Origin: Janthinobacterium sp. LM6
GTDB lineage: Bacteria > Pseudomonadota > Gammaproteobacteria > Burkholderiales > Burkholderiaceae_D
Assembly (NCBI RefSeq): GCF_002002885.1
Contig: NZ_CP019510.1
Span: 1,674,001-1,738,000, forward strand
Direction: 5' to 3'
Length of the DNA: 64,000 nt
This document shows positions 1 to 9,276 of this stretch, piece after piece (position 1 is the stretch's first letter; each line of letters starts with the position of its first letter). The translations under genes and the position numbers were made by a program. A model generated the notes under the pieces. That model had not been told where the DNA came from, did no database searches, and saw only the letters and a program-made list of their open reading frames with translations.

Positions 1-114
1 CTGGTTTTCCAGGGCATCCAAGTCATTCCAGTCGCTCAAACGTGCGGCCACGACCATTTTATTGGTCATTCCTGCAATATTTTCATACATCGAGAGAACG
101 TCGTTGGAGGTCAT
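1..114 (-). CDS. FliT-like flagellar protein, partial (N-terminal 38 residues)
   Basis: The visible N-terminus begins MTSNDVLSMYENIAGMTNKM and continues with a short helical stretch. This resembles FliT-type proteins, small cytoplasmic chaperones of the flagellar cap protein FliD that also modulate flagellar gene expression. The rest of the gene lies before the window, so neither the full length nor the fliD/fliS context can be checked. The start is the ATG whose complement lies at 112-114. The call rests on N-terminal resemblance only and could be another small helical protein. Confidence 0.45.
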   Translation of the reverse strand, partial: MTSNDVLSMYENIAGMTNKMVVAARLSDWNDLDALENQ

Positions 115-292
115 GAGCACACCCGTAACTAGTGAATGGATTACCGCTTGTCCAGATTAGCGGCAGATTCAGCGGGAACTTGAGGGTGTTTTTGAAAAAA
201 AAGTGAAAATAATTTGGATAGTTTGGGCGGGCCGCCGGAATCGCCCGCAAACCCGCATGGATAAAGGGTCGGCGATTCCGGCGGTGGGGGAT
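115..292. other. Intergenic region upstream of the fliT-like gene
   Basis: This 178-nt stretch separates the start of the fliT-like gene from the 3' end of the HDOD gene; both are on the minus strand. It contains an A-rich patch near 193-212 and a GC-rich stretch near 225-256 with weak self-complementarity that could be the HDOD gene's terminator. No coding region is convincing here. Confidence 0.4.
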
Positions 293-1120
293 TTATTTGA
301 CGAGTTCTTCCAATCCCGCGCTCAGTTCGGCTGGCGGCGGCATCTTGTCGACCAGCACGGAGGGCGGCAAACCCAGTGCTTCGGCCACGTTGCCGGGGTA
401 GCAGGCGATGATTTCTTCATTGCTCAGTGCATTTTCATCGATGCGGGCGCGCCAGGCGGCCAGGTGGATGATGGCGGCCAGGCGGTTCAGCGGCGCCTTG
501 GCCAGCGGGTCGGGAAAGGCGGCGATGGCGTCGGCAAAGGCAGGAGGAAACTTCCAGCGGCGCGCCAGTTCGGCGCCCACCTGCGCATAGTCGTAGCCCA
601 GCGAGACCCGCTCCGCGTCGAGCCGGCGCGCATCGAGCGGCGGGGCGATCTTGTCGAGCTGCATGGCTTGCTCGGGCATGGCGGCATGGATCACCAGTTG
701 TCCGATCGCATGCATCATGCCGATGGTGAACGCCAGATCCTGGTTGTCGCCCGTCTGCCTGGCGATCCAGCGGGCCGACACGGCGCTGTGCAGGCTGTAG
801 CGCCAGAATTGCGGCAGGTTCAGGCCGGGCACGGCCTTGAAGCCGCTGACCAGGCCCGAGCTGATGACGAGGGTGCGCACGGTAACAAAACCGAGCATCA
901 GCACGGCGTCTTCCACCGTGCCGATGCTGCGCGAGACGTGGTAATAGGCCGAATTGGCCAGCCGCAGCAGCTTGGCGCTTAAGGCCGGGTCTGCTCCCAG
1001 CTGCCGCGCGATGTCTTCGGTGGCGATGGCGGGGTTGTCGAAACTGCGCACCAGTTCATCGACAATCTTCGGGGCGGCAGGCAGGGCGTGGGGTTGCTGG
1101 AACAGCGCTTCCAGTTGCAT
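293..1120 (-). CDS. HDOD domain-containing protein
   Basis: The 275-residue protein begins MQLEALFQQPHALPAAPKIV and carries an HDOD domain over roughly residues 15-210. The pattern is typical: the PALSAKLLRLANSAYY segment, the VEDAVLMLGF segment, and a helical core with DLAFTIGMMHAIGQLVI. HDOD proteins are cytoplasmic signalling proteins that usually lack the catalytic HD pair; several act in c-di-GMP, motility or stress regulation. No second signalling domain is attached. The open frame extends far upstream, antisense to the M13 peptidase gene, but the ATG at 1120 starts the recognisable domain and fits divergent transcription from that gene. The flagellar neighbour suggests, without proving, a motility link. 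Confidence 0.85.
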   Translation of the reverse strand: MQLEALFQQPHALPAAPKIVDELVRSFDNPAIATEDIARQLGADPALSAKLLRLANSAYYHVSRSIGTVEDAVLMLGFVTVRTLVISSGLVSGFKAVPGLNLPQFWRYSLHSAVSARWIARQTGDNQDLAFTIGMMHAIGQLVIHAAMPEQAMQLDKIAPPLDARRLDAERVSLGYDYAQVGAELARRWKFPPAFADAIAAFPDPLAKAPLNRLAAIIHLAAWRARIDENALSNEEIIACYPGNVAEALGLPPSVLVDKMPPPAELSAGLEELVK

Positions 1121-1258
1121 GGCAATCTCCTTGGCGTACACGCGGCACGGGGTCGTGAAACTATAGGCCGATTTTTTGTCCGCATGCAAAAAAGTTCCGG
1201 GATGCTTTTTGCATGGGAAACAGGCTATGATTTTGACTATTCCATCGAAAGGATCGCC

Positions 1259-3319
1259 ATGCACGGTTTGCGTTTTTCCTGGTCCCGGACGCCAGTCCAG
1301 GCCGCCATCGTCCTCGCCCTGGCCGGCGTTTCGCTGACCGGCTTGCCCGCCCGGGCGCATGGCCAGCAGGCGGCCGCCAGCGCCGTGGCCCCCGCTGCCT
1401 TGCCCGGCGACGACTTCTATGACTACGTGAATGGCGACTGGCTGCGCGGCACGGAGATTCCTGCCGACCGCAGCAGTTGGGGTTCGTTCGCCATCCTCGC
1501 CAATGCCACCAACGAGCGCATCATCGCCCTCGTCGAAGGCCTGGCGGCGGCGCCGCAGGCCGATGCCTCGGCGCGCCAGGTCAGCGATTTTTACCGTTCC
1601 TGGATGGACGAATCGGCTATCGAAGCGAAAGGCTGGGCGCCGATCAAGCCCTTGTTGAGCAAGATCAATGGCATACGCGACCAGGCAGGACTGGCCCGCG
1701 CGCTGGGCGAGAGCTTGCGCGCCGATGTCGACCCGCTCAATGCCACCAATTTTTATACGGAAAACCTGTTCGGTCTGTGGGTGGCGCAAGACTTGAACGA
1801 CACCACGCGCAATATCGCCTACCTGCTGCAGGGCGGACTGGGCTTGCCCGACCGCGCCTTTTACCAGGGCGACAGCATCCGCATGCAGGGCTTGCGCGCC
1901 GGCTACCAGGCGCATATCGCCGCCATGCTCAAGCAGGCCGGCTACGGCGATGCGCCGGCCCGCGCCGCGCGCGTGTTTGCGCTGGAACAGCAAATTGCCG
2001 CCAGCCACGCCAGCCGCGAGGATTCGGCCGATGTCGCCAAGGGCAATAATGCGTGGCGCGCCGCCGACTTCGCCAGCAAGGCGCCGGGCCTGGACTGGCA
2101 AGCCTTCTTCCAGGCGGCCGGCCTGGGCCAGCAGACGGATTTCATCGTCTGGCATCCGTCGGCCATGACGGGCAGCGCCGCGCTGGTGGCGAGCGTGCCG
2201 CTGGCCACGTGGAAGGATTTCCTGGCCTTCCACGCCATCAACCATTTCAGCACCACCTTGCCGAAGGCGGCCGCCGACCAGCGCTTCGCCTTCTATGGCA
2301 GCGCCCTGAGCGGCACGCCGCAGCAGTCGCCGCGTAGCAAGCGGGCGCTGGCCGCGACGAATGCGGCCCTCAGCGACGCCGTCGGCAAGCTGTACGTGGA
2401 GCGCTATTTCCCGCCGGAATCGAAAGCCCGCGTGCAGGACATGGTGGCGAATATCGTCGCCGCCTTCTCGCGCCGCATCGACAAGCTGGACTGGATGGCG
2501 CCGGCCACCAAGGCGCAGGCGCAGGAAAAACTGCAAACCCTGTACGTGGGCGTGGGTTATCCGGAACGCTGGGACAGTTATGCGGGCTTGCGCGTGGTGC
2601 GCGGCGATGCGCTCGGCAATGTGCAGCGGGCGGAGCAGTTTCACTATCGCCAGGAACTGGCCAAGCTGGGCCAGTCGCCCGACCGCAAGGCCTGGGCCAT
2701 GCCGGCGCAGCTGGTCAACGCCGTCAATCTGCCGCTGCAAAATGCGCTGAACTTCCCCGCCGCCATCCTGCAGCCGCCATTCTTTGACCCGCAGGTATCC
2801 GACGCGGCCAATTATGGCGGCATCGGCGCCACCATCGGCCATGAGATCAGCCACAGCTTCGATGACCAGGGCGCGCAGTTCGACGCCCAGGGCAAGCTGC
2901 GCGACTGGTGGACGCCGGCCGACCTGGCGCATTTCCAGTCGGCATCCAAGCAATTGGTGGCGCAGTTCGCGGCCTATAAACCGTTCCCCGACCTGGCCGT
3001 GAATGGCCAGCTGACCCTGAGCGAAAACCTGGCCGACCTGGCCGGCGTGGCGGCCGCGCATGACGCGTTTGCGCTATCGCAACAAGGCAAGCCGGCGCTG
3101 GCGGACGCGGACCGCGATTTCTTCACGGGCTATGGCGTCAGCTGGCGCAGCAAGGCGCGCGAAGCGGCGGCGCGCCAGCAAATCCTCACGGATGGCCATG
3201 CGCCGGCGCAATACCGCGCCGCCACCGTGCGCAACCTCGACGCCTGGTACCCGGCCTTCGACGTCCAGCCTGGCCAGCAGCTGTACCTGGCGCCGGAGCA
3301 GCGCGTGCGCGTCTGGTAA
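1259..3319 (+). CDS. M13 family zinc metallopeptidase (PepO/neprilysin-like)
   Basis: This 686-residue protein starts with an export signal (about residues 1-30, ending near ARAHG) and has an M13_N region followed by the peptidase domain. The HEISHSFDDQG zinc motif gives His528, Glu529 and His532, and ENLADLAG supplies the third zinc ligand Glu589 and Asp593. FPAAILQPPFF is the usual M13 element upstream of the zinc site, and the C-terminus ends in VRVW as in the family. It should be a periplasmic or secreted oligopeptidase. The ATG at 1259 follows AAAGGA and begins the signal peptide. It is divergent from the HDOD gene. Confidence 0.93.
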   Translation: MHGLRFSWSRTPVQAAIVLALAGVSLTGLPARAHGQQAAASAVAPAALPGDDFYDYVNGDWLRGTEIPADRSSWGSFAILANATNERIIALVEGLAAAPQADASARQVSDFYRSWMDESAIEAKGWAPIKPLLSKINGIRDQAGLARALGESLRADVDPLNATNFYTENLFGLWVAQDLNDTTRNIAYLLQGGLGLPDRAFYQGDSIRMQGLRAGYQAHIAAMLKQAGYGDAPARAARVFALEQQIAASHASREDSADVAKGNNAWRAADFASKAPGLDWQAFFQAAGLGQQTDFIVWHPSAMTGSAALVASVPLATWKDFLAFHAINHFSTTLPKAAADQRFAFYGSALSGTPQQSPRSKRALAATNAALSDAVGKLYVERYFPPESKARVQDMVANIVAAFSRRIDKLDWMAPATKAQAQEKLQTLYVGVGYPERWDSYAGLRVVRGDALGNVQRAEQFHYRQELAKLGQSPDRKAWAMPAQLVNAVNLPLQNALNFPAAILQPPFFDPQVSDAANYGGIGATIGHEISHSFDDQGAQFDAQGKLRDWWTPADLAHFQSASKQLVAQFAAYKPFPDLAVNGQLTLSENLADLAGVAAAHDAFALSQQGKPALADADRDFFTGYGVSWRSKAREAAARQQILTDGHAPAQYRAATVRNLDAWYPAFDVQPGQQLYLAPEQRVRVW

Positions 3320-3327
3320 GAGTGCTG

Positions 3328-3359
3328 ACGCTGCCGGCCGGGGAGCTGGCCGGCAGCGT
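3328..3359. terminator. Perfect 12-bp hairpin after the M13 peptidase gene
   Basis: The arms ACGCTGCCGGCC (3328-3339) and GGCCGGCAGCGT (3348-3359) are perfectly complementary around an 8-nt loop. It lies 8 nt after the stop codon and before the methyltransferase gene. There is no U tract, so it may act as an RNA-stabilising hairpin or a weak terminator. Confidence 0.6.
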
Positions 3360-3388
3360 AAAATGCGTGCATCACCGACAGGAGCAGC

Positions 3389-4027
3389 ATGAAGCCGACC
3401 CAGCAAGACCCCATCCACGCCATCACGGGCCGCACCCTGGCCCATTACGACGCCAGCGCCGAGCAGTTTTTCGAAGGCACGCGCGACCACGACGTCAGCC
3501 AGAATATCGGTGCGCTGCTGAGCGCCATCGGCAAGCCGGCGCCCCTGGCCATCCTCGACCTCGGTTGCGGCCCCGGCCGCGACCTGAAGGCGTTCACGGC
3601 CATGGGCCACCATGCCACGGGCGTCGATGGCTGCCCGCGCTTTGTCGAGATGGCGCGCGCCTACAGCGGCTGTACCGTATGGCAGCAGGATTTCGTCGAC
3701 CTCGACCTGCCCGCCGCACACTTCGACGGCGTGTTCGCCAATGCCGTGCTGTTCCACGTGCCCAGCGCCGCCTTGCCCGGCGTGCTGCACGCCTTGCACG
3801 CTTGCCTGAAGCCCGGGGGCGTGCTGTTCAGCTCGAACCCGCGCGGGCAGAACCAGGAGGGCTGGAACGGCGCGCGCTACGGCAGCTATCACGACGAAGA
3901 GACGTGGGCCGCGTATGTGCAGGCGGCCGGCTTTACCCTGGTCGAGCAGTACTACCGCCCGCCGGGCTTGCCGCGCGACCAGCAGCCGTGGCTGGCCACC
4001 GTGTGGCGCAAGGATTTGACGGCCTGA
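3389..4027 (+). CDS. Class I SAM-dependent methyltransferase
   Basis: The 212-residue protein has the Rossmann methyltransferase fold: motif I ILDLGCGPGRDL near residue 54, an acidic GVDGCPRFVEMAR segment, and FDGVFANAVLFHV as the post-motif. A KPGGVLFSSNPRG stretch matches the small-molecule methyltransferase family. The substrate cannot be read from the sequence. The start ATG follows GGAGCAGC at good spacing. It stands alone between the M13 peptidase gene and csbD. Confidence 0.87.
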   Translation: MKPTQQDPIHAITGRTLAHYDASAEQFFEGTRDHDVSQNIGALLSAIGKPAPLAILDLGCGPGRDLKAFTAMGHHATGVDGCPRFVEMARAYSGCTVWQQDFVDLDLPAAHFDGVFANAVLFHVPSAALPGVLHALHACLKPGGVLFSSNPRGQNQEGWNGARYGSYHDEETWAAYVQAAGFTLVEQYYRPPGLPRDQQPWLATVWRKDLTA

Positions 4028-4181
4028 TCGACGATGTTGGCACTGTGTTAGGAACCGTACAGAGCCTTTGATCCCCGCTGCGTACTATGGACACATCGAC
4101 ACGCAACAAGCAGCGTGTGAGCCGCAGTACCGGCCCTTGCGGGCTGGACAACAGATGTACCAACTACAGTGAGGATCCATC

Positions 4182-4367
4182 ATGAACAAAGATCAAGTCG
4201 AAGGTAAACTGAAGGAAGTCGGCGGTAAAATCCAGGAAGCCGCTGGCAAGATCGTCGGCAGCGAAGAACAGCAAGCCAAGGGCCTGGCAAACCAGGTCGA
4301 AGGCAAAGTGCAAAAGAAAGTTGGCGATGTCAAGGATGCAGTCGAAACTGTGACCCGCAAGCCATAA
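4182..4367 (+). CDS. CsbD family stress-associated protein
   Basis: The 61-residue protein is lysine/glutamate-rich and shows the CsbD pattern: MNKDQVEGKLKEVGGKIQEA followed by a second GKVQKKVGDVKDA segment. CsbD-like proteins are small, mostly helical proteins often induced under general stress; their biochemical role is unknown. The full length is normal for the family. GAGG lies 7 nt upstream of the ATG, and a strong bidirectional terminator follows directly. Confidence 0.93.
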   Translation: MNKDQVEGKLKEVGGKIQEAAGKIVGSEEQQAKGLANQVEGKVQKKVGDVKDAVETVTRKP

Positions 4368-4383
4368 TTTCTGCTCCAGCATA

Positions 4384-4423
4384 AAAAAACCGCCGCCTGT
4401 CGCGAGACAGGCGGCGGTTTTTT
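4384..4423. terminator. Bidirectional rho-independent terminator
   Basis: Arms of 18 nt (AAAAAACCGCCGCCTGTC and its complement) surround a GCGA loop, with an A run before and a T run after. It sits between the convergent csbD and S9 peptidase genes and should serve both. Confidence 0.95.
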
Positions 4424-4441
4424 ATTTGATGCAGCGCAAGC

Positions 4442-6652
4442 TTATTGTGCTGGCTTCATCAGGTTCTGCTTGAAGAACAGCTCGATTTTCTTGTACACGT
4501 GGCGCTGGCCCGCGCGCGACGAGATGCCGTGCTTGGCGCCCGGATACGTCATCAGGTCGAACTGCACGCCGCGGTTCACCAGCGCGTCGATCAGGCGCGT
4601 GCTGTTGCTGAACAAGACGTTGTCGTCGGCCATGCCGTGCACCAGCAGCAGCGGCGACTTCAGGCCGTCGAGGTGGGCGAACACGGTGCTGGCCTTGTAG
4701 CCATCGACGTTTTCCTTCGGCATGCCGAGGAATTGCTCCGTGTAGTGGGTGTCGTACAGCGACCAGTCGGTCACGGGCGCCACCGATACGCCCATGGCGA
4801 TCTTGTCGGACGCGGCCGACAGCAGGCGCAGGGTCATGAAGCCGCCGTAGCTCCAGCCGAACACGCCGATGCGTTTCGCATCGACGAAGCTTTGCTTGGC
4901 CAGCCAGTCGATGCCGACCAGCTGGTCCGCCACTTCGGCCGCGCCCAGGTTGTGATAGATGGCGTCCGTGAATGCGCGCTCGCGGCGCGACGAACCGCGG
5001 TTATCGAGGCGGAAGACGACAAAGCCCTGCTGCGCCATGTACTGGTCGAAGTTGTTGCCCCAGCGGCGGGCCACGTGCTGCGAGTGCGGGCCGCCATACG
5101 TCGACAGGTAGACGGGGTAGCGTTTGGCAGCGTCGAAGTTCGACGGCTTGACGATGGAGTAATACAGCGTCTGGCCATCGTTGGCCTTCAGGGTGCCGTA
5201 CTCGGTCGGCAGGTGGTCCGCCTTGTATTTCGCGTATGGGTGGCTGGCGTTGAGCGCGTTTTCTTCCAGCCAGCCCACCATGGCGCCGTCCGGACGGCGG
5301 ATGCTCACTTGCGGCGGCGTGGCCGGGTCGGAATACGTGTCGACGAACACTTCGCCATTGCGCGAGAACGTCGTGTCGTGCCAGCCGTCGGCCTTGGTGA
5401 CGCGTTGCGGCTTGTCGGCCGTGCTGCCGTCGAGGGCCAGGGCGTAGGTCTGCTTGTCGATGACGGCGTCGCGGTTCGACGACACGAACACTTTACCGGT
5501 CTTCTGGTTCACGGCCAGCACGCTGTCGATGCCCCACTCGCCGGAAGTGACCGGGTGCAGCAGCTTGCCGCCCATGTCGTACAGGTACAGGTGGTTGCGG
5601 CCCGTGCGCTCGGACGACCACAGGAAGGTGCCGTTCGACAGGAAGCGCAGGTCGTCATGGATGCTGACCCAGGTTTTCGACGTTTCCGTCAGCAAGGTGC
5701 GCTGCGCTAAAGTAGCTGCATCGACGGCGACCAGGTCCAGGGTCTTCTGGTCGCGCGACTGGCGCTGGTAGACGAGCGACTTGCTGTCCGCGCTCCAGTC
5801 GGCGCGCACCAGGTAGATGTCCGGGTTCGTGCCCAGGTCCACCTGGCGCTGCGCGCCCGTTTCCGGCGAGACGATCAGCAGTTGCACCAGCACGTTCGGG
5901 TCGCCGGCGGCCGGGTAGCGCTGCTCGACGACGTCGGTGCGGTCGGCGAAGATTTCGAAGCGGCGCGCGACGGGCACGGGCGCTTCGTCGTAGCGTTTAT
6001 AGGCGATGGCCGAATCGTCGGGCGCCCAGTAGTAGCCGGTGCGCTGTCCCATTTCTTCCTGCGCCACGAATTCGGCTTCGCCGTTGCGTATCGTACCCTT
6101 GCCATCGGCCGTCAGCTGGCGTTCCTTGTCCGTCTTGAGGTCGATCACATAAATGTTTTGATCGCGCACAAACGATACGTAGCGGCCTTTCGGCGAAATT
6201 TTCGGATCCAGCACATTGCCCTTGGCGACCAGGCGCGCCTTGTCCGGGTGGGCCGCGTCGACCAGATACAGATTGCCGGCCAGCGGCACCAGCAGCTGTT
6301 TGCCGTCCGGCGACCAGCTGTAGCTGAGAATGCCGTTCAGGCTGGCCGTGCGCTCGCGTTCGCGGCGCGCCTGCTCTTCGGGCGAAATCGTTTCATTCGG
6401 CACCAGCGCCTTCGAGTCGACCAGGCGGTGCGTGCTCTTGTCCTTCAGCTTGAATTCCCACAGGTCGAGCTGGAACTGGTTGTCCGCGCGGCCGCGCAGG
6501 AAGGTGACGCGCTCGCCGTCGGGCGAGACCTTCAGGTTGCGCACGCCGGGGCCGGCCAGCGCCGGATCGGCGTGGATGCGTTCCAGGGTCAGCTTTTCAG
6601 CCGATGCGGGAACGCTGGCCATCGCGGCCAGGAAACAAAGAATAAAACGCAT
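4442..6652 (-). CDS. S9 family peptidase, dipeptidyl-peptidase IV type
   Basis: This 736-residue exported enzyme begins MRFILCFLAAMASVPASA, a signal peptide. An N-terminal beta-propeller (about residues 40-470, DPPIV_N) includes EEMGQRTGYYWAPDDS, the Glu-bearing region that binds the substrate N-terminus. The C-terminal alpha/beta hydrolase has the nucleophile motif GWSYGG with Ser at about residue 601, an Asp in HGMADDNV and a His in GAKHGIS. These complete the triad of a prolyl dipeptidyl peptidase (S9B). A longer start at 6688 exists, but the ATG at 6652 gives a clean signal peptide. It is probably periplasmic and has its own promoter. Confidence 0.93.
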   Translation of the reverse strand: MRFILCFLAAMASVPASAEKLTLERIHADPALAGPGVRNLKVSPDGERVTFLRGRADNQFQLDLWEFKLKDKSTHRLVDSKALVPNETISPEEQARRERERTASLNGILSYSWSPDGKQLLVPLAGNLYLVDAAHPDKARLVAKGNVLDPKISPKGRYVSFVRDQNIYVIDLKTDKERQLTADGKGTIRNGEAEFVAQEEMGQRTGYYWAPDDSAIAYKRYDEAPVPVARRFEIFADRTDVVEQRYPAAGDPNVLVQLLIVSPETGAQRQVDLGTNPDIYLVRADWSADSKSLVYQRQSRDQKTLDLVAVDAATLAQRTLLTETSKTWVSIHDDLRFLSNGTFLWSSERTGRNHLYLYDMGGKLLHPVTSGEWGIDSVLAVNQKTGKVFVSSNRDAVIDKQTYALALDGSTADKPQRVTKADGWHDTTFSRNGEVFVDTYSDPATPPQVSIRRPDGAMVGWLEENALNASHPYAKYKADHLPTEYGTLKANDGQTLYYSIVKPSNFDAAKRYPVYLSTYGGPHSQHVARRWGNNFDQYMAQQGFVVFRLDNRGSSRRERAFTDAIYHNLGAAEVADQLVGIDWLAKQSFVDAKRIGVFGWSYGGFMTLRLLSAASDKIAMGVSVAPVTDWSLYDTHYTEQFLGMPKENVDGYKASTVFAHLDGLKSPLLLVHGMADDNVLFSNSTRLIDALVNRGVQFDLMTYPGAKHGISSRAGQRHVYKKIELFFKQNLMKPAQ

Positions 6653-6841
6653 GGATGTCTCGGTAGTTGGAAGGGAAGGGCACTGCATGTTAAGGCGAGC
6701 TTGAGCGTTGCCTAAGCGTAAGACGATACCAGAGCGTGCCTGTTTATGCGATAGCCCATGCCACGGAATATGGCGTTCCTGGCCATATTTCCTTCGTCAA
6801 AAATATCCAAGCGCCGCCCATTCCATGGCGCTTTGCCCCGT

Positions 6842-7681
6842 TCAGGCCAATATCGTGCCTTCGATTACCGTCAGGCACGCGCCGCCTATCCAGGCGTGTC
6901 CATCGCGGAAGATCACGGACACGCGGCCGTCGCGCTGCAGGCACGTGCCCTGGCGGACCGTATAGTCGGCGCCCGCCAGCAGGTGCGCGATGCAGGCGTT
7001 GGCGCTGCCCGTGACGGGGTCTTCCACCAGCGCGCCATGCTCGCTGAGCAGCGCGCGCACTTCGTAATCGGCCGGCCCGCCCGCCGCGTGCGGCCCGTAC
7101 AGCGCCAGGCCGTCTGCGCCGGCGGCGGCCAGCAAGGGCGTCAGCGCGGCGATGTCGGCGCGCACGGCCAGGCAGGCGGCGGCGCTGGCCAGCGGCACGC
7201 ACAGCCAGCGGATGCCCATGTCGGCGATGGTGGCGCCAGCGGCCGGTTCTCCGCCCAGCGCCGTTTGCAGCAGCGGCAGCAGATCCGGGGCGAGCGCGCG
7301 CGTGCTGCAGGGCGGCGCCTGGAAGGCCAGCACGCCGCCGGCGCCCCGTTCTATCTGCACCAGGCCGACGCCGCATTCCTGCACGATGCGCGCGGCCTTG
7401 GGCCGCATGCCCGCATCGAGCAGGGCGTGCGCCGTGCCCAGGGTCGGGTGGCCGGCGAACGGGAATTCCATCTCGGGCGAAAAAATCCGCACGCGGTAAT
7501 CGGCGGCCGGGTCGCGCGGCGCCAGCACGAAGGTGGTTTCCGACAGACCCGTCCAGCGCGCGATGGCCTGCATCTGCGCGGCGTCGAGGCCATTCGCGTC
7601 CAGCACCACGGCCAGCGGATTGCCGAGGAACGGCACGCTGCTGAAGACATCGACTTGCCTGAAGGGGCGTGGTTGCGGCAT
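6842..7681 (-). CDS. PhzF family isomerase/epimerase-like protein
   Basis: The 279-residue protein opens with RQVDVFSSVPFLGNPLAVVL and has SETTFVLAP, placing the family's catalytic Glu at residue 48. A GHPTLGTAHALL segment and DPVTGSANACIAHLL near the C-terminus are PhzF hallmarks. The family is named after phenazine biosynthesis, but most members are stand-alone isomerases of unknown substrate. AAGGAG lies at good spacing before the ATG. It lies 15 nt downstream of the MATE transporter gene on the same strand, so the two are probably co-transcribed. No phenazine genes are nearby. Confidence 0.9.
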   Translation of the reverse strand: MPQPRPFRQVDVFSSVPFLGNPLAVVLDANGLDAAQMQAIARWTGLSETTFVLAPRDPAADYRVRIFSPEMEFPFAGHPTLGTAHALLDAGMRPKAARIVQECGVGLVQIERGAGGVLAFQAPPCSTRALAPDLLPLLQTALGGEPAAGATIADMGIRWLCVPLASAAACLAVRADIAALTPLLAAAGADGLALYGPHAAGGPADYEVRALLSEHGALVEDPVTGSANACIAHLLAGADYTVRQGTCLQRDGRVSVIFRDGHAWIGGACLTVIEGTILA

Positions 7682-7696
7682 GGGGTGCTCCTTGTA

Positions 7697-9088
7697 TCAG
7701 GCTGCGCGCAGGCGCTGCAGCGACAAACGGTTCAAGTACCAGGTCAGCAGCACGGCGGCCACCGTCAGGCCCGTCACCAGGCCGATCCAGAAACCGGCGG
7801 CGGCCATCGGCTCGGCCGGCGACCAGATGAAGCCTTGCGGCGCCAGGCCCAGCACATAGCCGATCGGCAGCGAGAAGCCCCAGAAGGCCAGCAGCTGGAT
7901 CAGCATCGGCTGGCGCGTCACCTTGTAGCCGCGGATGGCGCAGGAAGTGGCTACCTGCGTCGCGTCGGACAGCTGGAACAGGGCGGCGAACAGCAGCAGC
8001 TGCGCGCACAGGGCCTGCACCTGCGGGTCGGACGTGTAGGCTTGCGCGATCTGGTGGCGGAACACGGTGATCAGGGTGGCCGAGACGATGGCCGCCGTCA
8101 GCGACATGGCCACGCCCACCCACGAAATGAAGCGGGCGCGGCGCAGATTGGCTTCGCCCACGGCATGGCCCACGCGCGTGACCAGCGCGATGCCGAACGT
8201 GAGCGGCACCATGAAGACGACGGACGAGAAATTGAGGGCGATCTGGTGCGCCGACACCTGGATCACGCCGAAGCGCGCCACCAGCAGGCTGATGACGCCG
8301 AACGCGCTCACTTCGGCAAAATACGTGACGCCGATGGGCAGGCCCAGGCGCAGCATGGGGCCGATGGACGACAGCTGCGGCCATTCCCAGTGCGTGAACG
8401 GATACGTGGCGCGGTAGGCGGGCGCGATCCTGATCCACGCCAGCATGGCCAGCAGCATCATCCACACGCAGCAGGTGGTGGCCACGGCGCAGCCCACGCC
8501 GCCCATCTTCGGCATGCCCCAGTGGCCGTAGATCAGCAGGTAGTTGACGAAAATATTCAGCGCCAGGGCGGCCAGGGCGATGACCATCACGGGCTTGGTC
8601 TGGTTGATGCTGGTGCTGTAGCCGTACAGCGCGCGGTAGGCGGCGAACGGCGGCAGCGCGCAACTGATGATGTGCACGAACAGCTTGGCCTTGGCGGCAA
8701 CCGCCGGTTCGAGCATCAGGTGGTCGAACACCAGCGCCGCCATGTTCGTCAGCAGGCAAGCCACGAGGCCCACGAGCAGCGCCTTCCACAGCGACTGGCG
8801 CACGATGTGCGGCACCCGGTCGTGGCGCGCGGCGCCGATTTCATGCGCCACCAGCGTATTGATCGCCATCATGATGCCGCTCACGGTGACGAGCACGATG
8901 GACCAGATGGCCGCGCCCAGCGACACGGCGGCCAGCTCCTCGGGATTCGTATGCCCCGTCATCGCCACGTCGGCCGCGCCCATGCCGACGGTGGCCAGTT
9001 GGCCAATCAGGATGGGCCAGGCCAGCTTCCACAGCGAGGAAACTTCATTGCGGACGGCGGGCAGGGTGAACGAGGTCGTGTGTGGCAT
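7697..9088 (-). CDS. MATE family multidrug efflux transporter (NorM-like)
   Basis: The 463-residue protein has about twelve hydrophobic helices. It shows the MATE N-terminal pattern (LAWPILIGQLATVGMGAADV) repeated in the second half (LRLGLPIGVTYFAEVSAFGV). Members export cationic drugs and dyes in exchange for H+ or Na+ across the inner membrane. A TTG at 9097 could extend it by three residues; the ATG at 9088 is preferred, although no clear ribosome-binding site is visible. It is the first gene of a two-gene unit with the PhzF-like gene. Confidence 0.93.
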   Translation of the reverse strand: MPHTTSFTLPAVRNEVSSLWKLAWPILIGQLATVGMGAADVAMTGHTNPEELAAVSLGAAIWSIVLVTVSGIMMAINTLVAHEIGAARHDRVPHIVRQSLWKALLVGLVACLLTNMAALVFDHLMLEPAVAAKAKLFVHIISCALPPFAAYRALYGYSTSINQTKPVMVIALAALALNIFVNYLLIYGHWGMPKMGGVGCAVATTCCVWMMLLAMLAWIRIAPAYRATYPFTHWEWPQLSSIGPMLRLGLPIGVTYFAEVSAFGVISLLVARFGVIQVSAHQIALNFSSVVFMVPLTFGIALVTRVGHAVGEANLRRARFISWVGVAMSLTAAIVSATLITVFRHQIAQAYTSDPQVQALCAQLLLFAALFQLSDATQVATSCAIRGYKVTRQPMLIQLLAFWGFSLPIGYVLGLAPQGFIWSPAEPMAAAGFWIGLVTGLTVAAVLLTWYLNRLSLQRLRAA

Positions 9089-9176
9089 GGGCGGCAAGCT
9101 TGACTAAACACAAGATTCTACCGGCATTCGCCGTGCTTGTCCGACGCGGCGCCCCCGGCGCCCGCCACGGTAATCA

Positions 9177-9185
9177 TTTGTTACA
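9177..9185 (+). promoter_or_regulatory. TTTGTTACA motif, copy 1 (upstream of crystallin gene 1)
   Basis: TTTGTTACA lies 100 nt before the first beta/gamma-crystallin start codon. The same nine bases occur upstream of each of the other three paralogs, so it may be a shared regulator or sigma-factor site. Confidence 0.45.
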
Positions 9186-9219
9186 GCTAAGAAGGCCAGT
9201 CGCGGATAGACTGCGCGCT

Positions 9220-9243
9220 CTATTTGGCAAAATGACCAAATAG
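9220..9243. promoter_or_regulatory. Inverted repeat CTATTTGG-N8-CCAAATAG
   Basis: Perfect 8-bp arms (9220-9227 and 9236-9243) with an 8-nt spacer end 33 nt before the first crystallin ATG. It could be an operator or a leader hairpin. The other three crystallin genes lack an obvious copy. Confidence 0.4.
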
Positions 9244-9276
9244 TCAACCGCAGTACCCTGACTATGGAGTAAGACC

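Noticed and set aside
293-3061. A 922-codon minus-strand open frame spanning the M13 peptidase gene
   Set aside because: Only its 3' part (293-1120) is the HDOD protein; the upstream part is antisense to a clear M13 peptidase and has the Arg/Ala/Gly-rich composition of a GC-driven shadow frame.
6842-7681. Phenazine biosynthesis cluster suggested by the PhzF-like gene
   Set aside because: No other phz gene is present; PhzF relatives are widespread stand-alone proteins.
6758-9103. A 781-codon plus-strand open frame antisense to PhzF and MATE
   Set aside because: The opposite strand encodes two intact known proteins, and the frame is His/Arg/Gln-rich without domains.
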